Shown here one piece after another: positions 7,853 through 17,746 of a stretch of DNA of 64,000 nt. A model generated the notes under the pieces. That model was not told the DNA's origin, ran no database searches, and saw only the letters and a program-made list of their open reading frames with translations. Made by a program: the position numbers and the translations under genes. The DNA comes from Pirellulales bacterium (GTDB lineage Bacteria > Planctomycetota > Planctomycetia > Pirellulales > UBA1268). The DNA lies in the NCBI GenBank assembly GCA_018401745.1, contig JAGYJY010000015.1, positions 27,412 to 91,411 on the forward strand. Reading direction: 5' to 3'. Position 1 is the first letter of the stretch. Each line of letters opens with the position of its first letter.

Positions 7853-10587
7853 GAGCCGCCCCCCTTGTCGCAGGCGTCCCAGTTCTCGCCGTCGTGGACC
7901 GACACCTCCAGCGGCACTGAGAGCTGCATCGCGGAGAGCATGGCCCGCTCCACGAGGCTGCGGATCTCGGCAACCTCGTCGCCAGGGCATTCCAGCACCA
8001 GCTCGTCATGGATCTGAAGCACCATGCGGCCAGCATGATGCCGGGAGGTGAGCTCGCGATTGACCGCGAGCATCGCCAGCTTGATCAGATCGGCCGCTGA
8101 GCCCTGGACAACGGTGTTGATCGCGGTCCGCTCAGGAAGCGTGAGCGCGAAGCCGCCTGAGGCCTTGCGACGGGCTTCCCGCGGCCGCACGCCCTCGATC
8201 GTCCGCCGGCGGCCCAGGAGGGTGGTCACACCGCCATCGCGGCGGCAGTCGTCGAGGACGGTGTCGATGAAGGATGCCGCGCCCGCGAATGTCCGGAAGT
8301 AGGTTTCGATAAAGGCAGAGGCTTCCAGTTGCGTAATCGAGAGGGCCTTGGCCAGCCCGAAGCCACTCTGGCCGTAGAGAATGCCAAAGTTGACCGCTTT
8401 GGCAGCCCGCCGCATCTCAGCCGTGATCGCGTCCGCAGGCTCGCTGAAGACTGCCATGGCGGTTCGCGTGTGGATGTCGTCGCCTGCTTCAAATGCCGAT
8501 CGCATCGCAGCATCGCCCGAGAGGTGGGCGAGCACTCGCAGCTCGATCTGCGAGTAGTCGGCGGCCACAAACCGCCAGCCTGATTCGCATGGCAGAAACG
8601 CTGCCCGGATTTCCCGGCCTTCGCGGGTGCGGACGGGGATGTTTTGCAGGTTGGGATTGCTGGAGGAGAGCCGGCCTGTGGCCGTGACCGTCTGGTTGAA
8701 GGATGCGTGGATGCGACTGGTGGAGGGATCGACAAGCTGCGGAAGCGAGTCGACGTAGGTGCTTTTGAGCTTGGAAAACTGGCGGTGCTCCAGCAGCTTC
8801 CGCGGGAGCGGGTGTCGATCGGCCAGCTCTTCGAGGACCTCTGCATCGGTGCTCGGGCCGGTCTTCGTCCGCTTGATCACTGGCAGGCCGAGCTCGTCAA
8901 AGAGCACCTGCCGCACCTGCACCGGCGAACTGATCAGGAAAGGATGGCCGGCGAGCTGCGTGATCTCATCTTCGAGGCCTGCGAGTCTGGCCGCGTAGGT
9001 CTGGGAGAGCCGCGCAAGGGTAGGCGTGTCGACGCGAACGCCGCGGAGTTCCATGTCGGCCAGCACGGCGACCAGCGGCATCTCTACGCTGGTGAAGAGC
9101 TCGCTGAGGCCCGCAGCCTCCAGGGCCTCACGCATTGGGACCTGCCACGGCCAGCACGGCCGTCGCCACAGCGGCGGCTTCTTCCGGCGTGCTGGTGGCA
9201 TCGGCTGCGCGGAAGCCCTGCTGGGGCTGGAACGTGATGCCTCTGGGCGATGTCGGCAAGGCTGTAGCTGCGCTGGCCCGCGTCGAGGAGGTAGGCAGCC
9301 ACGAGCGTGTCAAAACAGGGCTCTGCACACCGGAGGCCGAACCCACTGCCCACCACCAGCTGCCGCTTGAGGTCATGGGCATGCACGGTGACGGAGGGAT
9401 CGGCCAGGCAGCGGCGAAGGGCATCGATTTCCGGCCCCGGTGTGGTGAAGCGATCCGCAGGGAGCCAGACAACTCAGGGGAGACTCAGGGCCTCCAGGGG
9501 CGACGCAGACCAGGCCGCTCGCTGCGCCCACGGGGCGGGCATCGGCGGCAACCGCGGCCACCGCGATGCGACCTGTGGCCATGGCTGCCTCCACCAGTGT
9601 CGCCACGTCCGCTCCGGTCGCTGGCTGCTGCGGAGGTTCCAGCGGAAACAGCGGAGAACCCTCCGGGGGCCGCTGGGGGGCTGCAGCACTCGCCGTGCCT
9701 GGGGCTGCGGCCAGCTTTCGCTCGGCTTCGGCGACGAGGCTCTTGAAGCCCATCTCTTTGAGAAAGGCCACAACGTCGTCGACCGGAGGGGCGGCCACGC
9801 GGCCATCCTCCCAGGGAATCTCGCAGGGCATATCGAGATGCAGGCGGACGAGCTCGCGACTGGCCCGGGCAGTGTCGGCATACTCCTGCAGGTTGTGCGA
9901 TCGCTTCTTGCCAGCGACCTTGGCGGCGTTGGCGAGCACCTCGTCGAGCGTGCCGTACTGCTGCAAGAGTTGGGAGGCAATCTTCGGCCCGATCAGCGGC
10001 ACGCCCGGCACATTGTCGACGCTGTCGCCGACGAGCGAGAGAAAGTCGACAACCTGCTCGGGAGCGATCCCCCACTCGGCCAGCAGATCGTCGCTGCCAA
10101 ACTCCTTGCCGTTGCGGAGGTTGTAGAGCTGCACCTGGTCGCTGAGGAGCTGGCGGGCGTCTTTGTCGCTCGTGGCGAGGATGCAGCGGCCGCCGGCTGC
10201 CGCCGTGCGAGTGGCAAGGGTGGCGAGCACGTCGTCGGCCTCGAAGCCGGCCTGTTCCAGCAGAGGCACTCGCATCACCTGCACCAGCCGCCGCACAAGC
10301 GGGATCTGCGGCACGAGATCGGCGGGCATCTCGCTGCGGGTCGCCTTGTAGGCCTCGAAGGCCTCATGCCGAAAGGTCGGCCCAGCGGCATCCATCCCGC
10401 AGAAGAGGTAGTCGGGCTTGCGGCTGGTGATGATGTCGATGAGGTCGCGGGCAAAGCCATAGACCGCCGACACCGGCTCACCCTGTGGCGAGGTCATCTC
10501 GGGAAGTGCGTGAAAGAGCTGGTAGATCCGCGACAGCGTATCGACCACCCACACAGTGCGTCCGGTGAGATCAGGGGTGGTTGTCAT
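7849..10587 (-). CDS. polA: DNA polymerase I (three frame breaks at about 9474, 9239 and 9135)
   Basis: A repair and Okazaki-fragment polymerase, about 911 residues when read across three one-base breaks. The 5'-nuclease domain (residues 1-290) is complete: VVDTLSRIYQLF, FEADDVLATLA, ATSDKDARQLL and GDSVDNVPGVPLIGPKIA. The middle 3'-5' exonuclease-like domain lacks the DxE motif (ATGRIAVAAVAADARPVG stands in its place) and is probably inactive, as in Taq and Bst enzymes. The polymerase domain has motif A DYSQIELRVLAHLSGD, motif B RRAAKAVNFGILYGQSGFG and motif C QIHDELVLE. All breaks fall in the poorly conserved middle domain, each needs one base skipped, and together they restore frame. The stop overlaps the coaE start. 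Confidence 0.93.
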
Positions 10588-10617
10588 GCCGTGCGTTGCC
10601 TAGGCCGCGGCGAAGAG

Positions 10618-11547
10618 TCAGTCACCGCTGGGCGGCTCGTATTCAAAGTCTTTCCATTTCATGGCCCGCCGGAAGGGCTCGATCCGCAGCACCACCTCGC
10701 CGTTTTGAAAGAGCCTGACGGTGCCGTTGGTTTCACTGACGGTGACGGCAACGCTCTTGGTGCGGCGAGTGATCGCCGCGGCGGCCCAGTGACGCGCTCC
10801 GAGGCCCTTGGCCACCGAAACGCTCTCGGCCGACGCATCAATGTAGCGGGCCGCTGCCTCCACGGTGCCGTCCGCGTTGACGATGAAGGCGCCGTCGAGC
10901 TGGGCAATCTCCTTGATGCCCTCGCGGACGCGAGAATCGGTCAGCTTCCGCTCGACACGGTTGTAGCCTCGCACGGGATCAAATCCCGTGGCATGGCTCG
11001 ACTGCATCACATGCCGACTGTCGCCCACGACAAACAGCGTGCCGACCGGCTTGCCCTCGCGGCCCTCGCGGCCGATCTCCACCGCGATGTCGACAACGAG
11101 CTTGAGGGTTTCCAGCGGGACTTTCGTTTCCAGGTTGCGAAGGTCTCGGCTGGTCAGCTGACCGAGGTGTTCTTCCAGTCGCAACACACTCAGCGAGTCG
11201 AGCGACCCGGCTTCGAAGCCGCTGTAGAGGGCGACCACATTAGCCTCTGGGGCGATCAACTCCGCGGCCACGCACTCCAGCAGCGCCTGGGTGAGCCGCT
11301 CCTGCACCGGCATGCCGGCTACGTCCAGCAACACCGACTGCAGGCCCGCAGAAGCGACACCATCAAGGTCGTCTTGATCGTCGGCCGCCACCAGCACTGG
11401 AATCCCTTTGGTTGCCTGCCGCAGCTGTTCCCAGTCGAGCTTGCGGTCGATCAGCAGCAGCACAGCATCTGCCGCGGTCTGTTCGTAGAGACGAACGCCC
11501 GCGGCAAGAAAATGCTCGAGATGTCGCTTCAGGCTGTGAGCCATCAT
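10618..11547 (-). CDS. DisA_N/DAC-domain protein, probable diadenylate cyclase
   Basis: Probably makes the second messenger c-di-AMP from two ATP. The 309-residue protein has an N-terminal alpha/beta domain of unknown type (about 1-170) and a C-terminal DAC domain. The catalytic DGA motif is in LDGAFIVNADGTV; the second motif reads GARHWAAAAITRRT where RHR is canonical, a change worth noting. The layout (N-terminal extension plus C-terminal DAC, no membrane helices, no HhH domain) resembles archaeal DacZ-like and planctomycete forms more than DisA or CdaA. Two adjacent ATGs (11547, 11544) are possible. It is 30 bp upstream of polA. Activity is inferred. Confidence 0.8.
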   Translation of the reverse strand: MMAHSLKRHLEHFLAAGVRLYEQTAADAVLLLIDRKLDWEQLRQATKGIPVLVAADDQDDLDGVASAGLQSVLLDVAGMPVQERLTQALLECVAAELIAPEANVVALYSGFEAGSLDSLSVLRLEEHLGQLTSRDLRNLETKVPLETLKLVVDIAVEIGREGREGKPVGTLFVVGDSRHVMQSSHATGFDPVRGYNRVERKLTDSRVREGIKEIAQLDGAFIVNADGTVEAAARYIDASAESVSVAKGLGARHWAAAAITRRTKSVAVTVSETNGTVRLFQNGEVVLRIEPFRRAMKWKDFEYEPPSGD

Positions 11548-11711
11548 GGTCCGCTTCCACCGGACGTCGGCCGGTGCGGATCGTCTGGACAGCCCTACAA
11601 CCCAAGCCCCGGACGGCGTGAGGGAAGCGTATGCCGACGCAGGGCGGGCATCAAGGGAGCATGCAGCCACCGCCGGCCGGGTTTCCCGTGGCTCACCGGA
11701 CGAGCACGGGC

Positions 11712-13505
11712 TCAAACAGGTCGACATCCTCCGCCAGCATCAGCGTCGCGGTTGGGAATCGCCTTCATCGGTCCGTGGAAGGCGGCAATGCTGCCCTCGT
11801 GGACCGTTCCCCAGACCCGCTCCTGATAGACCGTCAGGGCATGCAGGGCGTGGCCCATGGGGCCGATCTTCCATTCCCGGTTAGGGTCGCTGGCCAGCGC
11901 CCGGGCCAGGAACGAGGTGGCCTGCACGATGCGCGGGTGGTAGAGCATCGGCTGATCGACCGAGGCGACAAGCCACTCCAGGATGTGACCGGTCGTCTGC
12001 ACCTTGCGATCGATGTCATCGGCCCGGTCGGCGGGATATTTAAACCACTCGGTGCTAAAGGATCCATCGGGATTCTGCAGCTTCGAGAGGGCAAAGACCT
12101 GATATTCCCGAACAAACTTGTCGGCCCGTGCAAAGGCACCGTTGAGCGAGCCCGTCGCCTCACGTCGCCGCTGGCAGGCGTAGGAGAGGGCAAAGAGCCG
12201 GTGCGTGCCGCCGCAGGCAGCCGTGCGAACCGGCTGGGCCAGCTCTTCGTCGACGAGCCGCTCAAGGGTCCAGGTGTCGCCTTCCCTGCTCGTCCACATC
12301 TCGTCGGTCTGCAGGTAGTGCGACAGCGCGATCAGGCTGAAAGTCAGCTCCACGCCCGAGCGGCAGCAGAGTTTCTCCTGCTCGACGAGGTCAGCCACGG
12401 TGTAGTCGCGGCCCTGGAGCTTCAGCGGCGACTCTTTGGCCACCCGGCACTGGGCCAGAATAGCGAGGTATTGGGCAAGGTGGCCCTGGACGCCGTAGCC
12501 GATCAGGCCCGTCGGCAGGTCGCCCGCTGGCACCAGCATCACCTGCCCGCGGCAGCGGCCGCCCATGTTCATCCAGCCGATCGAGTTGACCAGGGTTCCA
12601 GAGTGTCCGACCCGCAGCTGCGATGGAATGCCGAAAGCGATAAAGCCGTGCATCACCTCCCAGGGGGTGTTGTCGACGGTGCTCAGCGGACGCTTCTTGT
12701 AGCGGTCGAGCGTCCGCTCGACCTGTCGCTGGAGAAGGGCAAACTCCCGTGTTTTCGGCGGTGGGGCGGCCGACGGCGGCTGCAGCGGCTTGCGCGGCCG
12801 GCTGGCGGCACTGGACGGCTCCTCGCTCTCGCTGCCATTGTCGGCACGGTCGGTGGCCACAATCCGAGGGGCCGAAGGAGCTGCTGAGATGGGCGGCGAC
12901 TGCGACTCTGTGGAAGCTTCGGCGTCGGCAGTGCCGTCGCTCGCCATGTCGTCATTTGCAGGCGAACTCTCGCCGCCGATCGTTGCGGAGTCGTCTGAAG
13001 CGACGAGCGTGCGAGCAGACCCGGCAACACGTCCAGCCAGCTGCTTCACCTCGTCCCAGCTGGTGCGAGGCCAGACGAGCCCCGCGCCTGCCGCACGCAG
13101 CTGTTCGTCGGCGTCGCCAGCGGTGTCGGAGGCTGCCGGCAGGTCGTCTCCGCTGGTTTCCGCAGTCGGAGCAGCGTCGTCCGATGCCCCATCAGCGGCT
13201 GCAGAAGGATCGGCTGGAGGCGGATCTGGCTGGGGCGCCGGAATAAAGGTGCGAGGACTCCTCGGCGGCACGGTTTCTTCAGGAGTGCTTGAGCCTCGAC
13301 TGAAGAGGTTGTCGAACAAGCGGCGTGGACCGGACCTGGCGACTCGGATGCCTTCGCCAGGCGGATCGGTCTCGGGGAGCGTGCTTTGCCCGCGGCTCAC
13401 TGCTGCGATCACAACCCCCACCAGCAGCAGGGCCAGCGGCTGCGCGAGACGACGGGGAGTTGGAAGCGGCGAAGGGGAGCGTCCGTCTGCGGGGCGAAGA
13501 AACAT
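11712..13505 (-). CDS. Anchored or secreted planctomycete protein with possible alpha-toroid C-terminal domain
   Basis: A 597-residue protein of unknown function. The ATG at 13505 precedes a basic stretch and one hydrophobic segment (LALLLVGVVIAAVS), a signal anchor or signal peptide. Residues 60-270 are low-complexity, Pro/Ser/Asp/Ala-rich and probably disordered. The C-terminal 300 residues are folded, with repeated helical hairpins (GHLAQYLAILAQC, LTFSLIALSHYL, HILEWLVASVDQ, MGHALHALTVYQERV) and a LQNPDGSFSTEWF segment like the QW motif of squalene-cyclase-type toroids. Several cysteines (CCRSG, TAACGG) are present. I recall homologues only in planctomycetes. No enzyme activity can be assigned; the acidic cyclase motif is not seen. 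The next coding gene upstream on this strand is the HEAT lipoprotein, 451 bp away. Confidence 0.75.
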   Translation of the reverse strand: MFLRPADGRSPSPLPTPRRLAQPLALLLVGVVIAAVSRGQSTLPETDPPGEGIRVARSGPRRLFDNLFSRGSSTPEETVPPRSPRTFIPAPQPDPPPADPSAAADGASDDAAPTAETSGDDLPAASDTAGDADEQLRAAGAGLVWPRTSWDEVKQLAGRVAGSARTLVASDDSATIGGESSPANDDMASDGTADAEASTESQSPPISAAPSAPRIVATDRADNGSESEEPSSAASRPRKPLQPPSAAPPPKTREFALLQRQVERTLDRYKKRPLSTVDNTPWEVMHGFIAFGIPSQLRVGHSGTLVNSIGWMNMGGRCRGQVMLVPAGDLPTGLIGYGVQGHLAQYLAILAQCRVAKESPLKLQGRDYTVADLVEQEKLCCRSGVELTFSLIALSHYLQTDEMWTSREGDTWTLERLVDEELAQPVRTAACGGTHRLFALSYACQRRREATGSLNGAFARADKFVREYQVFALSKLQNPDGSFSTEWFKYPADRADDIDRKVQTTGHILEWLVASVDQPMLYHPRIVQATSFLARALASDPNREWKIGPMGHALHALTVYQERVWGTVHEGSIAAFHGPMKAIPNRDADAGGGCRPV

Positions 13506-13859
13506 GAGAGACTCAAGTCGGTGCGGGACGGCGGCATGGGAACGGCTTGGACACGCACCGCGAACGGCTTGCTCGGCAGCAGCACGGCCCGTGATGCCTG
13601 CGGAAGAATGGCTCCGCAGACTTCCACCACGTATGCCCGGTCTATCGACCAAGAGGGCCTGTGAAACTGTGCCAGCGCCGCCGACGGCCGACTCTCTCGC
13701 CAGAGCGCCCCGCACCGATAATCGGCAGAGCTTGCCCGACCGTGATCCTCGGCCGTGCGTCGTGGCGGAGAGTTCAACCGTCTCAGCAGGCCGAGCCCCG
13801 AAGAAAGGCCGCGGAAAGCTTTTTCCACGGACAGTTCGCAGACTGTGGAACACGTCTGC

Positions 13860-13950
13860 CGCCGCAGGATGCGGCGACCGGCGACCCCAAAAACCTCGGC
13901 TTTTTGGGGCTTCGCTTGAGTGGAAAAAGGCCATGGATGGCTTTTTCCAC
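13860..13950 (+). repeat. Triple-hairpin repeat module, divergent copy (island A)
   Basis: Three consecutive hairpins: cgccgc/gcggcg around aggat (13860-13876); ccccaaaaa/tttttgggg around cctcggc (13885-13909); gtggaaaaag/ctttttccac around gccatggatgg (13920-13950). The order, loop sequences and spacing match the modules at 20107-20197 and 23527-23619, but the stem sequences differ with pairing preserved. A direct repeat of ctttttccacggacag also occurs near 13819. The rest of the 13506-13956 gap (451 bp) shows no gene. Confidence 0.75.
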
Positions 13951-13956
13951 GGACAG

Positions 13957-14676
13957 CTAGAACAGCTGCCGGATCGTTTCAGCCATGGTCGGCTGCGTGT
14001 CGCGGGCTTCAGGATCGGCCGCCCACGCTCGCCATGCGTTGACATCGTTGCCCAGGTCGCGGCCGCTCACCTGCCTCAACGAGTCAACCGCGCGATACTG
14101 CACCGCCGGATCGGGGTCTTCAAGAGCCCTTGCGAGCACCGCGATGGCAGCGGTGTCGCCCGTCTCGCCGAGGGCCCGAACGGCACGTAGACGGACGTCG
14201 ATCTCTTCGTCGGTCTCCATGCAGCTGGCAAGCATCGCAATGGCTTCTTTGCCTCGTTTGCCACAGGCATCGCAGGCGGTCATCCGGACCCGCGAGTCGG
14301 GGTCGCGGAGTCCGCCCTCACGGATCGCATTGGCGGCGGGGGTGTCAAAGTCTGCGGCGATCTCCAGGATCGAGCACCGCACGCGAGGATCGTGTTCTTC
14401 CAGCAGGGTCTGGATCAGCCCCTGCGAAAACTGCACTTCAGCTGTGGTGCCAGCCTCCATGGCTTCCCGAGCTTCTTTTTTCAGGGCCGAGATCCGCTGG
14501 TCCGCGGTGTAGCCATACCGGGCAATCTGCTTCTCGGTGGACTCCGCGCTTCCCCAAGGCAGCCAGCCTGCGCAGCCAGTGGTGCTTGCCAGGATCACCA
14601 CGATGCTGATCGCGTGGAGGGCCCTCGGCGTGATCGGAGTGATCGTGGTGTGCCGAAAAAGATCAGAGGCTGACAT
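13957..14676 (-). CDS. HEAT-repeat putative lipoprotein
   Basis: A 239-residue exported protein. The ATG at 14676 gives a hydrophobic segment AISIVVILAS ending in TTGCAG, a lipobox-like site (weak at -3), so a lipid anchor at the cysteine is likely. The mature part has about four HEAT or PBS-lyase-type repeats, for example DPRVRCSILEIAADF, DPDSRVRMTACDACG, DVRLRAVRALGETGD and DPAVQYRAVDSLRQVSG. Such solenoids bind proteins; no partner is indicated. It is divergent from the DUF1570 gene across a 248-bp gap. Confidence 0.8.
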   Translation of the reverse strand: MSASDLFRHTTITPITPRALHAISIVVILASTTGCAGWLPWGSAESTEKQIARYGYTADQRISALKKEAREAMEAGTTAEVQFSQGLIQTLLEEHDPRVRCSILEIAADFDTPAANAIREGGLRDPDSRVRMTACDACGKRGKEAIAMLASCMETDEEIDVRLRAVRALGETGDTAAIAVLARALEDPDPAVQYRAVDSLRQVSGRDLGNDVNAWRAWAADPEARDTQPTMAETIRQLF

Positions 14677-14924
14677 CGGACAGTGACCCCGCGCTGCTAG
14701 GGTGACGGGAGCAAACCTGCTCCGGCGGTTTTTTCGAGGCCGGACGGTAGCGTCTCCTGGCGGACTCGGCCAGACCAATCCAGAGGCGGCTCGGGGGCAT
14801 GTCGTAGGAGCAATGCGTGGCATGAGCAAGGCAGGCGTTCCTCGCGAGAAAGCGGCTGCTCAACGCCGCCACGGCCTCCCGCTTCAGGCGGCAGCCGTGC
14901 GGCGGAACCGCCCTATTCCGGGCG

Positions 14925-16073
14925 ATGCTGGTGGCCCTTCTGGTCGCTGCTCTTCGGCTGCCGTCGGCAGCGGCTGAGGATCTCACCGGCAGCAGGGTGC
15001 AGGTGACGTTCGAGGCCGAAGCCGGCGACAGTGACGCGGGCCGGCAGCGGACATGCGAGGGGCAGGTGCTGGTGGAGGCCCTCGATGGGGGGCTGCTCGT
15101 GGAGGAAGACGACGGCCAGTTGCAGCTGATTCCGGCGGCCCGTCGCGGGGAGGTGCAGAGGCTGCCGGAGGAGGCGATGCCGACGCCGGCGGAGGTGGGT
15201 CGCAAACTGCTTGCCGACTTGCCCGCTGGGTTTCAGCTGCTCACCACCAGGCACTACTGCATCTGCTTTGACACCTCCCGGGAATACGCCAGCTGGGTGG
15301 GAGCGGTGTTTGAGCGGCTCCGCAGCGGCTTTGCCACCTACTTTCGCCGCGATGGCCTGGAACTGACAGCTCCGCCCCGGCCGCTGGTGGTGGTGATCTT
15401 CGCCGACCGCCGCCGGTATCTCGAGCATGCGGAACCGACACTTGGCACCGCCTCGTCGAACGTGATCGGCTACTACAACCTGATGAGCAACCGGGTCACA
15501 ACCTACGACCTCACCGGCAGCGACCTGCTCCGCGGCCGCATGGGGGGGCGGCAGTCGGTTGGCCAGGCGATTGCCTCAAGCCCCGCTGCTGCAGCGCTGG
15601 TTGCCACACTGGTGCACGAGGCCACCCACCAACTGGCCTTCAACACCGGTCTTCATCAGCGGCTTGCCCCGATTCCCGTCTGGCTCAGCGAGGGAGTGGC
15701 GATGTATTTCGAAACGCCCGACCTGCGGGCCACCAGCGGCTGGCGGGGCATCGGCATGGTCAATCAGCAGCGGCTGGCCCGCTGGCGAGAGTCCCACCGC
15801 CGCGAGCTTCTCGCCCGGATTCTGGTCGACGATGAGGTATTTCGAGATCCTGCGACCGCCCTCGATGCCTACGCGGAGGCCTGGGGGCTCGCGTTCTTTC
15901 TGCTGAAAACCCGCCGCAAGGAGTCGGCCGACTACCTCGCCAGGCTCGGCCGGCGGGGGCCTGTGAGCGACGATTCTCCCCAGCAGCGGCTGGCCGATTT
16001 CGAGGCAGCCTTCGGCGGCGATGTGGAGTCGCTTGAACCGGCCCTCGTGCGGTTCCTTTCCCAGCTGCGGTAG
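14925..16073 (+). CDS. Secreted DUF1570 protein, putative zinc metalloprotease
   Basis: A 382-residue exported protein with a signal peptide ending near LPSAAA. The N-terminal third is a small beta-rich domain. The DUF1570 domain follows, with the motif HEATHQLAFNTGLH (HExxH) and the downstream glutamate WLSEGVAMYFE, a gluzincin-like zinc site. DUF1570 is strongly expanded in planctomycetes; substrates are unknown. The chosen ATG at 14925 lacks a clear ribosome-binding site. The frame stays open upstream for about 30 codons without an ATG or GTG, so a slightly longer N-terminus is possible. Confidence 0.8.
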   Translation: MLVALLVAALRLPSAAAEDLTGSRVQVTFEAEAGDSDAGRQRTCEGQVLVEALDGGLLVEEDDGQLQLIPAARRGEVQRLPEEAMPTPAEVGRKLLADLPAGFQLLTTRHYCICFDTSREYASWVGAVFERLRSGFATYFRRDGLELTAPPRPLVVVIFADRRRYLEHAEPTLGTASSNVIGYYNLMSNRVTTYDLTGSDLLRGRMGGRQSVGQAIASSPAAAALVATLVHEATHQLAFNTGLHQRLAPIPVWLSEGVAMYFETPDLRATSGWRGIGMVNQQRLARWRESHRRELLARILVDDEVFRDPATALDAYAEAWGLAFFLLKTRRKESADYLARLGRRGPVSDDSPQQRLADFEAAFGGDVESLEPALVRFLSQLR

Positions 16074-16258
16074 CCGCGGCGAATGGGCAGAGTCTGACGG
16101 TCGCACGGGCAGGTGGGGTTTTGTCAACGTCCAGCCTGCCGGCCGCCGATTCAGTCCACGGCGGAGAGCAGGTCCGCGGGGCGTTGGGCAGGCGGTCGAA
16201 CACGACCGTATGCTCAACGAGGCATTGGGAAGGCGACAAGACTCCAGGGGGTCGGACG

Positions 16259-17746
16259 ATGGCGACAGTGAGCAGATCGGATCAGACGGCCAAGCTGCTG
16301 CAGATCGTGCTGATCATCACGGTGGCGCTGTTGTTTGTGCTGGCAGTGCTGTGCTACTTCGTGTTTGCGTCTCGCTCGGATGCGATGGCGCAGCTCGACG
16401 ATGCCAAGCAGCAGCTCAGCACGGCCCAGCAGGAGCGGACCCAGCAGCAAACCGCGGCCACGGAGCTTAAGAGAATCCTCGGCTTCCCTGAAAACAAGCC
16501 GATCGATGAGATCACCACCGAAACCAACGAGGCCTTCGGCAGCGACTACGGAGACTTTCAGGCCGATGCCGGAAACTACACGGCCCTGGCCGCTCGGCTG
16601 CTGGACGAACTGCGTCGCAAAGACGACGACTTGCTGAAAGCAAAGACGGATCTGCAGGCCGCCGAGAAGGGTCGTCAGGATGCCGAACAGGCTCGCAACG
16701 ATGCCAAGACCGCAGCCGACCGCGATCTTCAGGCTCGCGAACAGCAGTTTGCCAGCAACGAGGCCGACTTTAACCAGCGGCGGGCAGCCTTCGAGCAGCA
16801 GCAGCAGCAGCTCAGGCAGGCCCAGCAGGCCGCCCAGGATGAGTCGACCGCCTTCAAGGACGTGATGGAAACGCTTGCTCAGGGCGAGAAACTGCTCTCC
16901 TCACAGTACCGCGAACGGTATCGAGAAGCTGCTTCAGCCGGCCCGACCGCGCAGGTGCGGCTGCTCTACGACCAGCTCAACGATCAGACCGGTGAGATTA
17001 CAAAGAAGAATCGACTTGTGGCTGCGCTGGGGGCTGCCAGCCAGGATGTGCAGGATTATCTGCTGAGGTCGCTGCCGCAGGCCGACCGTGTGGATCGCTA
17101 CGACGGTCGCATCGTGTCGATTGATGAGGTGAATAACACCGTTGAGATTGCCGTGCCGGCCACCGCTGGCCTCCGCCCAGGCCTCGTGTTTCGCGTGTTC
17201 TCCGGTGGCGATTTGACCCCGCTCTGGTCAGCAGGCAAGGGAACGGTGGAGGTGGTCTCCTCGCGAGCAGGCCGTGTCGTTGCTCGGATTCGTGATGAGG
17301 CGATGCGGAATCCGATCATCGTCGGAGACGGCCTGGCCACGCCCCTCTGGAGCCCAGGCATGCCGATGGACGTGGTGATCGTTGGCCTGGTGCAGTTCGA
17401 CGACGACAAGCAAGACGATTCCGATGATCTCAAAGCCGTCGTGGAGCGGCTTGGTGGCCGGGTTTCTTCTGATGTGGAAGCCTCCACAACGCTGCTGGTC
17501 GATGCAGGGCGGCCCGTATCGCGGGGCGGCGATGATTCCCGCGAGCCCATCTTCCGTCCGCAGGATGAGAAGCGGCGGAACGAGCAGATCGATCAGGCAC
17601 GGCGGCTGGGCATTCGCACCGTTGGCCTGGATGTGTTCCTCGACTGGCTTGGCATGGACCGCCAGACCATGCAGAGTGGCCAGGCTGTGGATATCCCCGG
17701 TCGCCGGTTAAGCCGTGAGGATGCCTCGGCGTCGGTTGCCCCGTGA
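16259..17746 (+). CDS. Membrane-anchored coiled-coil protein with C-terminal BRCT-like domain
   Basis: A 495-residue protein. The ATG at 16259 has AGGGGG about 8 bases upstream. One transmembrane helix (residues 14-36, IVLIITVALLFVLAVLCYFV) is followed by a long coiled coil (about 40-250; Gln/Ala/Glu/Asp-rich, including a run of glutamines), a compact beta-rich domain (VDRYDGRIVSIDEVNNTVEI ... GLRPGLVFRVF), and a C-terminal stretch that reads like a BRCT fold: DLKAVVERLGGRVSSDVEAS, then RRLGIRTVGLDVFLDWLGM with the conserved Trp. A membrane anchor joined to BRCT is unusual in bacteria, where BRCT is mostly known from LigA. The function is unknown; a scaffold tethering a partner to the membrane is a guess. 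Confidence 0.75.
   Translation: MATVSRSDQTAKLLQIVLIITVALLFVLAVLCYFVFASRSDAMAQLDDAKQQLSTAQQERTQQQTAATELKRILGFPENKPIDEITTETNEAFGSDYGDFQADAGNYTALAARLLDELRRKDDDLLKAKTDLQAAEKGRQDAEQARNDAKTAADRDLQAREQQFASNEADFNQRRAAFEQQQQQLRQAQQAAQDESTAFKDVMETLAQGEKLLSSQYRERYREAASAGPTAQVRLLYDQLNDQTGEITKKNRLVAALGAASQDVQDYLLRSLPQADRVDRYDGRIVSIDEVNNTVEIAVPATAGLRPGLVFRVFSGGDLTPLWSAGKGTVEVVSSRAGRVVARIRDEAMRNPIIVGDGLATPLWSPGMPMDVVIVGLVQFDDDKQDDSDDLKAVVERLGGRVSSDVEASTTLLVDAGRPVSRGGDDSREPIFRPQDEKRRNEQIDQARRLGIRTVGLDVFLDWLGMDRQTMQSGQAVDIPGRRLSREDASASVAP

Noticed and set aside
9130..9478. Programmed ribosomal frameshifting in polA
   Set aside because: Three separate +1 events with no shared slippery site or stimulatory structure would be needed; sequence error is simpler, and similar breaks occur in unrelated genes.
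9307..11826. 839-residue open frame on the plus strand
   Set aside because: It is antisense to polA and the diadenylate-cyclase-like gene, whose protein motifs are unambiguous; it shows no recognisable domain.
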